Assembly: GCA_963931925.1 (NCBI GenBank)
Contig: OZ007571.1
Location: 57,929,478-57,993,477 of the forward strand
Direction of reading: 5' to 3'
Length of the DNA: 64,000 nucleotides
Source of the DNA: Onchidella celtica
Lineage: Eukaryota; Mollusca; Gastropoda; Systellommatophora; Onchidiidae
Shown: in pieces, positions 21,474 to 33,400 of the stretch
How the letters are laid out: every line of letters starts with the position of its first letter
Position numbering within the stretch: position 1 is the first letter of the stretch
Notes under the pieces: model-generated
Seen by the model: only the letters and a program-made list of their open reading frames with translations
Databases searched by the model: none
What the model was told of the DNA's origin: nothing
Made by a program: the position numbers and the translations under genes

Positions 21474-24400
21474 ATGAGTCTATTTGGAGGAGGAGGAACA
21501 AGCTTTGGTCAGTCTTCATTATTTGGGTCATCCGCAACTGCAGCAAATACAAATCCAATGAAAGATTATGAGGTAAGTTAGATTCCATGCTTGCTTTTAA
21601 ATTTGTACAGTGAAACTTATGAAAATGGCAAGAAGTCACGGAATCCAGCCACCATTGTAAAAAGTTTACAAATTTGTGCAAAAAATCACCTCAGAAGAAG
21701 CTCTTTGTTTTTTGCAAATTTTATACCAGAATCCTGTAAAATTTATCAATAGAGTTTAAATTAATTTGAGTCACCTAGAATTTCAGATTTGCATTTATGG
21801 CTTTGCTGATTGAAATAGTGGTGTTTCGTTGCAGGTGAGCTCACCGCCAGATGATAGCGTGAGTTGTCTAAAATTCAGTCCAAGTACACTGCCATCAACC
21901 TTCCTTGTGGCAGGCAGCTGGGATAACAATGTGAGTAACTTCATTACACTGACTTTCTGCAAATATGCCAATGGTGTACATGTTTCTTCTCATATTGCTG
22001 TTTTATTGCTATTTTTTGTGTGCTCTAGACTTGTGGGGTAGGGGGGGGGGGCTGGTGGGCACTTCTGGTACTCCCTAGGATAGTAGGATCTCTTTCATCC
22101 TGTTACCCTGTCTTTCCACTTGCTTTTTGTTAGCACATTGTCACGGTTGTGATGCTGACATGCAATCTGAATCTCCAAACTCAGACTTGAGGGAGGGAAA
22201 GCATAGGCCATCAATGAACTACAGTGCAATCCTGATATCTCGACATCAGTGGGACCATCTAACTTGTGTTGAGTAAAGAGAAAGTCAAAATAGCAGATTA
22301 GTGGTGGAAGAGAAAAAAAAAGGGGGGGGGGGAATCAAACATCACCATAATTGGAAGTGTCCAATAAATGACTCAATTATGTCCCGTTTTCTTTTAATTA
22401 TCGGCATATTGTCACCCGTTCCTCCAATATCACTGTTGTGCTGAGCAGTTGCATAGCAAAGATTAGCCGATATCAGCGAAATGCTGTAGCTATCAAATGT
22501 GCAGTGCTTTATTTTTTTTTTTTTAACTTCAGCCTGACTGTTTCTTAAGAAGAAGTATATATATATGGCCTTTAGCCTCTTTACAGACGGTCTTAGCAGC
22601 TAGAATATTCACTTTCACTTTGACTGACAGCTTCTCTCGTGGCTTATTCTACCAATGTTTGACCCGAGAGTGCGATGGCAGTGATTGCAGGTCAGTCTTT
22701 TGGGTTCACTTTGGCGAGTGTTTTCATTCCGCCTCTGTCGTTTTGTCAGGTATGTTTCTTTTGCCTTGAAGTCTATTGCGAGCGTGCCACTGCGCAATTT
22801 TTGTCTCCATCTGCTTCGATCATTTGCAAGGTTCTCCCATTCATTGGGGTCGATGTTGAATGCTTTCATCGTGACCTTGCAAGTGTCTTTGAATCGCAGA
22901 TGTGGCCTACCTCTGGGTCGGTTGCCAGTAGCAAGTTCCCCGTAGAGAATTTGTCTGGGGATGCGATCATTTTCCATACGGTGGAGATGTCCAAGCCACC
23001 GCAGTCTTTTTTTGCCTAGGAGAGCCTGAGTTGATGGAATGTTGGCTCGGCTCAGAACTTCGATATTTGAGATCCTGTCTTGCCACTTAGATCTTGAGAA
23101 TTTTGCGTAGGCAGCGCAGGTGGAAGGAGTTGATGGATCTTTCATGTTTGGAGTAGGTGGTCCATGTCTCTGAGCCATACAGCAGGGTGCTTAGGACGCA
23201 AGTTTGGTACACGAGTACCTTTGTTTTGATGGTCAGCTTGCTATTGTTCCACACCCTTTTTGAGAGTTTGCCAAAAGCTGTGGCCGCCTTTCCTATTCTG
23301 GCATTTATTTCAGTTGTTATGTCTGTGCTACCACTGATGGTTGAGCCTAGGTAGCAGAATTTTCCCACTTGCTCCAGAGGAGAGCCATTCAGCATGATTG
23401 GGTTGGGGTTTCTCAAGCCTTGTGTCAAAACTACAGTTTTTGAGACACTGATCTTTAGCATGAATTTGTCACAGGCTTTGGCAAGGCTATTGATGAGAGC
23501 CTGGAGCGTGGTTTCATCGTGGGCCACGATTGCAGCATCATCTGCGAAGAGGAGCTCTTGTAACATAATATGCTCTGTACGAGATTTTGCTTTTAGTCTG
23601 GCAACATTAAAAATGGAGCCGTCCACTCTGGTGTTAATAAGTACTCCACCTGAACATTGACCAAAGGCATTCTTGAGTAGGGCTGCAAAATATATACCAA
23701 ATAAGGTAGGAGCAAGAACACATCCCTGCTTCACACCGCTGTTTACAGCAAATGAATTGGATGTGCAGCCCTCAAAGTTGACACATGCCCTCATGTCAGT
23801 GTGGAAGGATGCAATAAGTTTTAGCAATGTTGGTGGACAGCCTATGGATTTAAGGACTGCATACAGGCCAGATCGGCTTACGGTGTCGAAAGCCTTTGTT
23901 AGGTCCACAAAGCATGTTATAAGCGGCCTGTTTTGTTCTTTACATTTTTCTTGGATTTGCCGAAGTGCAAATATCATGTCAATAGTTGATCGTTTGCTTC
24001 GAAAGCCACATTGTGTTTCTGGTAAGACTTTTTCCGCCAGTTGTTGAAGGCGGCAGAGGATGACGCGAGCAAAAGCCTTTCCAGTAATGCTGAGGAGGGA
24101 TATGCCTCGATAGTTGTTGCAGTGGCCTTTGTCTCCTTTGTTCTTGTAAAGTGTGACAATTTTGGCGTCTCTCATATCATGTGGTATCACGCCTTCTTTC
24201 CAACACTGCAGTAACAGATTATACAGGTGTGGTAATAGTGGGCCTTTTAGGTCTTTTAATACCTCTGCAGGAATGTTGTCACTTCCTGTGGCTTTTCCAA
24301 CAGACAGGTGGTCGATTGCATTGGAAAGCTCGACTAAGGAAGGTTCAACGTCAAGTTCGGCCATTATTGGCAGTTTTTGGAGGTGTTCCTCAAAATCTGG

Positions 24401-27400
24401 TGGAATATTTTTCTCAGTTGAATACAACAGAGAGTAATGCTCTACCCACCTATTCAGTTGTTCATTTTTATCTGTGATGGGTTCACCATTTACAGACTTA
24501 AGTGGGGCGCTCTTGGTGATGATTGGCCCAAGAGCTACTTTCATCTGACTAAAGGCGGTTTTCATATCTCCCTTTTCATTTGCCTCTTGTATGCTGTTAC
24601 ACAAGTCTGTCCAGTATTTGTTGGCGCAACGTCTTACCTCCAGCTGAAGTTTAGCTTTTGCATTTTTCAAACAAGTTTTTGTACTCTGATTGCAATTTTT
24701 GTTATACTCATTGAAAGCAGATTTCTTTTCCTCAATGAGAGGTAGGAGAATTTCGCTGTTCTGGGCTACCCAGTCGTTGTTTGAAACTTTATGCTGTCCA
24801 AAAGACTTGATGGCACAGTCATGAATTTTTGAACTGAGAGTGTTCCATGTTTCATCTACCGAGTCACATTGGGTGACATTATCCATGCTTTCAGCAAATA
24901 ACTTTTCAAATGACTTTCTATTTGATTCATCTCTGATTGCTGTTACATTGATCTTAGGGATTGAAGGGGCTTTTGATCTGTATATTTTCTTGGCCGAAAT
25001 TTTGATTTTGCTGACTACCAGTGCATGGTCGGTGTCACAGTCAGCACTGTGGAGGGAACGAGTTATTTTTATACAGCCCAAACTCTTCCTCCTTGAGAGA
25101 ATAAGATCTAATTGATGCCAATGGCCAGACCTGGGATGGCGCCATGATGTTCTTTGGCATCTCTTAAGGTCAAAGTACGTGTCTGTAACACATAATGAGT
25201 TTACGGAGCATAGCTCCAGAAGGCGCTGCCCGTTTTCGTTGATGTTGCCAATGCCGAAGTGCCCAATGCACTTTGGCCATGCGGAGTGATCTGCTCCCAC
25301 TCGAGCGTTAAAGTCACCCAGAATTAGCAGGCCTTCGGTGAGAGGGATGTTGTGGAGAGTCCTCTGCAATGCCTCGTAGAAAATGTCTTTGGTTTCGTCA
25401 GAGGAGGTAAGTGTTGGGGCATAGACACAGATAATGTTGGTAAAACCAGACCGGGTGTTCAGTCTGAGTGTCATGATGCGTTCTGACACTCCAATTGGAG
25501 TTGCGATCGAATTGATAAGGGAGTTTTTTACGGCGAAGCCCACGCCGTGGATTCTCGGCTGTTCGCTGCTAAGGCCCTGCCAGAAGAAGGTGTAGTTTTC
25601 TTCTTTGACTGACCCGGAGTCGGGAAGTCGAGTTTCTTGAAGGGCAGCGATGTCGATGTTTAGTAGCTGAAGTTCTCGATCAATAATTTGGGATTTCCTG
25701 ATGGAGTCAATATTAGTGAGATCTTGCTGTTGCAAGCCTGGGTGCATTGTTCTGACGTTCCAGGTACCAAGTTTTAGTATTTTTCTGTTTTTGCCAGGTG
25801 CACACTTTACGTCAGCTTTTTGACTTTTGGTCTAGCTCCAACCACCTTATGAAGCAGGCTGACGTGGCGGAACAACACCCAACTGCCTGGGGGCTGCCCA
25901 GGTTACGGCGGGCGGTAGTTGATCAATGCAGCTGAAAAGCCGCTCCCACCGACAGAGGGGACCCCTGGCGCTCATCCGTACGCCAAATGGATTGAGCTTA
26001 TCACCGGTAACTGCCACCTCCCGTGTTGTGCCCATCCGTAACGGATGGCTGGAGTGTCCTCTCCAAAGAAGTGATGATACCGAAACACACACAGTACGGT
26101 AGTTAACCAAGAGATCTATGTCAAGGCCTAGTATCAACGGCGCACGAATGTTTTATGGGGAAAAAAAAAATTACTCAGTCTGAAGTGCTCCGTACTTTTA
26201 ATGCCGTACGCTTATGCATGTCACTCCACACTCGTGTTACTGAAGCCAAGGGCATCCTCTGTGTCCACACACCCCCTCTCCTACCCCTCCCCGCCAGCAC
26301 CGCAAAAAGAAATAATGAGACCTTGTATGCGGGGAGTTGCGTGGGCATTATAACGCAGTAGTAGATCTAGTGCACTTGTTTTGCCGTGGTCGGGAGAAAT
26401 GTGTTGATATAAGAGGAAAGAATAGAATAACATGTGGAGTTACGGGGAAATATTTAGTAGCATTAAAGAAGGAACAGGTTGGGACTTAAAAATTGTGTCG
26501 AGTTACCCAGAATGTCGACAAAAGCCATGTCGAGATAAGTGGATTGGATTGTATTATGAAATAGATCTTGTCATCAGCTTTCACATCCTGTAACATGAAA
26601 CGCATAAAGATTATTTTTCAGGAAGTTAATATAGCAATATTTAACCCTAACACTCCTACAAGCTTAGTACTAAGAGATGGAAAATATGGGCAAATTTGGC
26701 CTTATGGAGTACACGCCCATGTATTTATACGAATAAGAGAGTAGGGTGGAAGCAGGTATTTTATCTGATTTAAATGTAATGTTTGAAAATAGTGATACTT
26801 TATTAGAAAATTCTTATGTGAATTTGTCTTATGGTTCTGACAGGTTTCAGTGGCCTACTACTTGCGGTCAGAAATAAAAGCATAATTAAGTAATGCTAAC
26901 GTATTTGACTCTTCTTACACAGGTACGATGTTGGGAAGTTCAGCAGAATGGACAAACAATACCCAAGGCACAGCAGACGCACACTGGCCCTGTTTTAGAT
27001 GTAGATTGGAGTGATGTAAGAATACAGAGAAAGATAGCAGTGTTGTCATGATGTCAGAGCACAGATCATTGTTTTATGTCCTGTAATTTTTCTGTTCTGC
27101 AGTGACTTTTTTTTTTTCATTGCTAGGGATTGAAAAAATCAGTAGGCCATCTGGATTTCCTCGTCATGTTATTTGTATCACTACAGGAGCAAATTAGAGA
27201 AAAATAATTGCTTTCTTTTGAAAGTTATCTTTGTTTCCTGATTTCCCAGGTTCCAATGTACTACGTTTTGAGAACTGTAGACAAGAAATTTAGCTCTTGT
27301 AATTTCAAACATCTGAACTCACATCCAGAAAGATGTTCACATTGGCCAGCTAGTATGTGGTACACTGGTTGGCAATCCAACCAGAAAGCACTGTACAACT

Positions 27401-30400
27401 GTCATCCGATTTCAGCATTATACTGTATTTTGTTGTTGCTCGGCAGTAGATTATGACATGGAGGAACGGAAACTCTCCCTGTTTTATTTTCTGACATGAA
27501 GAAAAGAACAGTTTGATTTTAGTTTGATGGTTTATATCATGGAATCAAAACCATCGCCTGCTTTAAACTCTGTATTGCTTTTGTAATCGTGCAGGACGGT
27601 ACTAAAGTATTCACAGCATCTTGTGACAAAACAGTCAAAATGTGGGACCTGAACAGCAACCAAGCAATGCAAGTTGCTCAGGTAAGTAAAAAATTTGTAG
27701 AAACTAATCCATACAAGTGTTACATGTTTGTTTTTTTTTCCTGTCTTGTTAGTGTTAATATGTGGAAGATATCTTGTATTTGTTTTTTTATTTTCTGACG
27801 GCAAGAAGTTTTTCGGTGCTTTGCCTCTTCACCGGCGACCTTAACATGAAACCATAGCTTGTGTTTGAGTGAGAAATGTGTGTCTCTAAAAACAGATCAA
27901 ACCCCAATTTGTTGTTGTGTTCTTTATTTGTTATGCAAACAGTCATCAGAACTGTGACTGATGCACATCAGTTGTTATAATGTTTTTGTTTGAAGTTATC
28001 ATGTATAATCCAGTGCATCAATAAATCATGCTATTAACCTCTGATGTTTGTAGGTGTAAATTTTTTGACTAGCTGGTTTAGCGGTTTGATAAATTGATAT
28101 ACACAGCTGTATATGATAGTTGTAGCTGTGTTGTAAAATCTAGTTTGACACAAATATGGAGATGGGTTTCAAACTTTTTCTGTCATCATGAAGTTTACTC
28201 GGACTTAATTTTCTAATACATTCAAGACTTAAATCAGTAGAATGAAGAAAAAGAGGTTTTGGGGTAATGTAATTGTCTTTTCATAAAGCACCATTGATTC
28301 ACCCTGTTTTTGTGATCATCTTCACAATAGCACGAAGCCCCCGTTAAAACAGTTCACTGGATCAAGGCCCAGAACTACAGTTGTGTCATGACTGGCAGTT
28401 GGGACAAGACATTGAAGGTATTGCTCCACTAAAGGGGCAAAATGGCATTTTGAAAAGCTATTGAGAAAGACCAGAGGAAGATGATAACTGAAACTGCAAA
28501 TGAGTTTGATTTATCACTATCAGGCCCTCATGTAAGCAAGATTTGATAAAGTGCAGTGAGGGGGAACTTAAGACTTGACAGCAAATTAAAAGCTCCTGAT
28601 ATTGATGAAACTTTACTGATATGTTGAAACAGAAACAAGCATAGGAAGCGGCACCAGTGAACCTTGGTGGAGGATAATATCACTTTCCGTTTACCATCAC
28701 ATCTAGGTGTGTGAACTGACCTCATTCTGTGAAGCATAATTGGCTTTACTTGGGAACTTAATAGAATGGACAAGTTCGGTTGTTTGGGCCAGTTTGTCAG
28801 AATTTTGCTTTTTTTTTTTTTTCATTATTTTCAGTTCTGGGATACAAGATCATCAACACCAATACTCAGCATACAGTTACCCGAAAGAGTTTATTGTGCT
28901 GATGTGGTAAGTGGGCACTGAAAACGCTGTGACATAATGCTCCTGTAAAAGCACATTTTCAAACAAGGAGAACAGGAGTCATTTTAAATGTTTATTCTAC
29001 TGTCATCAATATTATTGCATTGTCTGTCCATTTCAAAAGACTCAGGATGGTATGATATTATATGGATATTTTAAAAGAGGAATTGACCTTATAACAAAAT
29101 TTAAATATTCTTAACATTTCACTCTTTCTTATTTCTTTTGAGGCATCAGTGCAACTTTTCGTTTTTATTTCTCTAGAGACATTTCCAACTTTATAGTAAA
29201 AAATGCTTTTTCATTTCCTAGATAGCTTCCAACTGTAGGCTACCTCAGACCTTTTAACCTTTAGATATCTCATCAATGAACCATGCAGGATAAAAGACCA
29301 TATTCAACTGCTTCAAATAAGTTCCATGATGAAAGATGTCCCCTGGCACATTAATTATAATTTTGCTGTGCAACAAGTGAAAATCTGCAAGGCACATTAT
29401 TTTGTTTTTATCATGTCTTTTTCCAGTACTTTTGTATCTTTAAATTGTCTGTGACAGAAATACCCCATGGCTGTTGTGGGCATTGCAGGGAGAGCAATTA
29501 TTATATACCAACTTGATGTTCAGCCACAGGAGTTCAAGCGTATGGAATCACCTTTGAAGTACCAGGTAACAGTAGCAGCGAGCATGAGTTAATGATCGTT
29601 ATGAACAAGTGGTCACTGAGATTATTTAATAATTTAGGCTTTTGGTGAAGTGAACATAATTATTGTTACAAATATTTTTTTTACTCCCTCGCTGTCTCGG
29701 TTTTTAAATGTATGTCCACATTCATCTCCATGAGTGGCACATTCTTGTGATGTAAATGATGTTAAATATGGGGAATATCACATGTGCCTTTCTTGATTTA
29801 GTAGAATCTTCATGTACAGAAACAAATATGGAAAACTGGACTCGAAACTTCAGTGTATATCTTGTTATATGATTTCCTGAAGTTGGTATATATGCAAATG
29901 ACTGCCATTTTCAAAATCCTGCATCAATCAGTGTTAATATTAGGTACCACAAAGTGATTTTTCAAATTGTGTTTTTTACAAATCAATTTCAATATTAAGA
30001 AAGACAATACTGAAACAAGAAAAACAACAAAAAAATTTTGAAAATCCATCAATAAATAAATTTTTTACAAAACGTTTGGACTTAGAAAATTTCTCTGCCA
30101 TTTCCGGAGTCAAAACAAGCCACTTTCCGACCACAATATCCTGAACAGATATTACATAAATCAAGAATCATTTCCATCATACAAAACAGAGCCCCATTTT
30201 CTTTAAGGAAAAAAAAAACCAAGGTCATAAAGAAAAAGACAATTTCACAATAGGCTTTCAAACTCTAAAAAAATTGCAAACGAAATGCAAGTTTTTTAGG
30301 AAAAATGACTCTCGAAGCCATTTTTGGCGCACAGTATTCTTTAAATTTTTGCACGAAAGTTCTTCAAACTGCTATTGATTGTGCCATACCACTTGCACTA

Positions 30401-33400
30401 CTGTGTTAATTTTTTCTAAACTTGTATCTTCATTGGCTTTTAAGTAATAGGCCCTCAAAATCGGCTCGGGGCACATTTTGACACTTTGGTAGAAAAAAAG
30501 TCGAAAAACCCCTTTTATAACAAAATTTTAAAAATACATAGAAAATCAACCGATAGAGCTAGATGAGTGATTAATACATCATTGGAAAGGTCTTTTCAAG
30601 CTCTTTATGTTTAAACAAAAGAGAAATGTCAAGCAATATCAAGAACATTTTTAAAATTACATGAAAGAAGGTATGGTTTAAAAATTGTAAATTTTCAAGG
30701 AAAATTTAAACTTTTTAGAAAATTCACAAAAAATGAAATGATTGAGCTAGAAGGAAGATCTATATATATCATTGGAAAGCTATTTTAAAGTTCTGCATGT
30801 TTAAATAATACAGAAAAGTACAGAATCGTTAAGCCCATTTTAAAAATATGGCCTTCATTAAAGAAATTACAATTAAAAAATTTTATGCTTGAAACAAGAA
30901 TTATATTTTTTGAAAACAAACAAGCTCAGTTACTGAAAATTGAAAAGCTAGAAGTAGAATAATATATTACATTAAAATAATGAAGACATTAATAGATGTC
31001 TGAAGGAGCAGCTATGATGATTTATTATACAATTTGAAATGAGCAATAACAACATATGTTTTGAAATGTTTATTAAAGGTGAACCCTTAAATTCACAAGC
31101 TCCAGTCAGGTGTAGTCGTGTTAATCCAAATGCTCTGAGTGGCTTCGCCAGGGCATGAAAATCATACTCCTTTTCCAAGAGGTGTACTGTTAGAAATATA
31201 AGAATCTTGGGAATAGAAATTTGATGATTTAACCTAGATCTACCATTAAACTTTAAATCCCAATAATTATGCAATATATAAATTGACTAAAGGAATGTGA
31301 CAATTTTTAATAATAATAAGATTTTAGTTTAGGGTATGCGCATCATTCGAGAGATTAGCCATACTGACTGTAGGCTATTTGTAATGTTATAGTTTGACAC
31401 CACGCCACAGACGAAATTGTTTTATAATCGAAATACCCATCTAAGAAATAAATTGATTGACATGAAAATGAAATTATCAAGAATTGAAACACCTATAGGC
31501 CTACAGATAAAACAACAACAAGAAAAAGATCTAGATCTAGATCTAGTATTATGCTTTTTAGTTCAGTATTATTTATACCCCAGTTTTATTAGAAACAAGT
31601 CAATAAATACAACCATGCGATTCAATAGAGTAGAAAGCAACACAAAAAAAAAAACGCAACCAAACGAGAAACAAAAAAACAGGATAATATATTTTTTTTA
31701 TATAACATAATAGTTTTTTAATACTAATTGATACTTACTCTCTCTCCCTCACACTCCCACTCATTATTTTTATCACACACTGTCATTATTATTATTTAAC
31801 AACACGTTGTTATTAATATTATTTTCACAATCACTTTCACCTCGCGTTTGGCCTAGATTTTTGGCTCTTCCGTGACAATGCATTACTCCCCCCGATTAAA
31901 GAGAATTATTGATGATGAATGATTTTTTTTCAACGAAACAAATGGGAATAATCATCATAAACAGTCAAAATTTATATAAACTTACCTATTAGGTTTGCTA
32001 AATCTGAAGAGCAGAGTGAAACATCGTTGTTCTCATTTGAAATCCGATCTGCATCGCCACCACCATTGACCTGTGTGTTCAATGCTTGGACGGGTCTCTC
32101 TTCTGCCATTGTAAAAAACCATAGACCGTGCCATACACAGTCACTGACTTCTGGGTCTAATGGCTTAGTCGCGATATATTACATATTGATTTTACATATA
32201 TTGGGTTTCTAAAGCTCTCATTCAAAGTATGGCATGCCGTGAAAAAAGTTCAAAATCGCCCGTTTTTCTAGCGAAATTCCTCAGAATTTACATTCCTTCG
32301 ATCAAACCAACCCGCCATATTTGAGGAATTGTGGGGTGCCTAGTATGCAAATAAAGGTCAATTTTCGCCCTTTCTTGTGGGTCAATTCTATTTTTATACG
32401 AGACTTCGCAACCGAGCAGTCCGCGATCAAAGAATGCGTGGTTGAGTTTTCACTGCCACGGCCGGCGTAAAAGGCCTTACACATGCATTTTTAAACAAAA
32501 GCAAAAAAATACTTCTACTGAACATTCTAAAACTAAAATTACACACAAGATAAAACTAATCAAGCTCTTTTATACTGTTTTTATTTCATTCAAATTGAAT
32601 GAATAGAAGCAGAGTTATGCACTTGTAAACTTGGCGAATTGTCAAGTTTTTTTCTCGCTGTACAAAATTTCCTACCGCAATCAACCTTGCGTTTGTGGTA
32701 CCTATTAATATATTGTATCAGAAAAGAGGAAACTTATTTCTTTGACAGTACATTCATAAGTCTAAATTCATATATCAGTGTATTAATATCCAGTTCATTT
32801 TGTCTCCACAGCATCGTTGTGTCAACATCTTCAATGACAAAAAGACAAATTCTCCAACTGGTTTTGCATTGGGTAGCATTGAAGGGAGGGTTGCTATACA
32901 ATACGTGAATCCTACCAACCCAAAAGACAACTTCACCTTTAAATGCCATCGGTCCAATGTAGCTCCCAGTGGAGGGATCCAAGATATATATGCTGTGAGG
33001 ACTAGTTATGATTTTATGCAATCTGTGTTGTTGCTTTTGTTTTTACACAGGAAATACAGCTATTGTGCATCTACAGCCTTGACATTTTTCCTCCGAAGCT
33101 GAAATTTGAACAGCATAGAACAGGTGTCAAAAATGCTGACACTACAGAGGGGAGACCCCACAGATGTCTGGAAGCAAACCTGACAAATTCATTTAGCTGC
33201 TCATTCTCAAAGTTGGCTGATGGTTAAAGAAAAAAATGTGTCATCTCACAGCTTCCATTTCTAACTCTTATGGAACTATGAAACCTTAATGTAGTTTCTT
33301 TATTATTTGTTCCTAATGCAGGGGTCTGCTGCATTTTAATTTTGTTCCAAATCCTGCTGTGATCCCACTGTTTTTAAAAAAAATATTTTGTATGAATTAA

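Larger units (their letters stand above)
22222..26551 (+). mobile_element. pogo/Tigger-like element split by a LINE (RAE1 intron 2)
   Basis: The ends are CAGTGCAATCC...TATCTCGACAT on the left and, inverted, CAGTCCAATCC...TATCTCGACAT on the right, flanked by TA at 22220-22221 and 26552-26553. This fits the IS630-Tc1-mariner group, pogo/Tigger type. Removing the LINE and its duplicated target leaves about 814 bases without a transposase frame, so it is non-autonomous. A sister copy at 45417-46602 aligns on both sides of the LINE. Confidence 0.85.
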
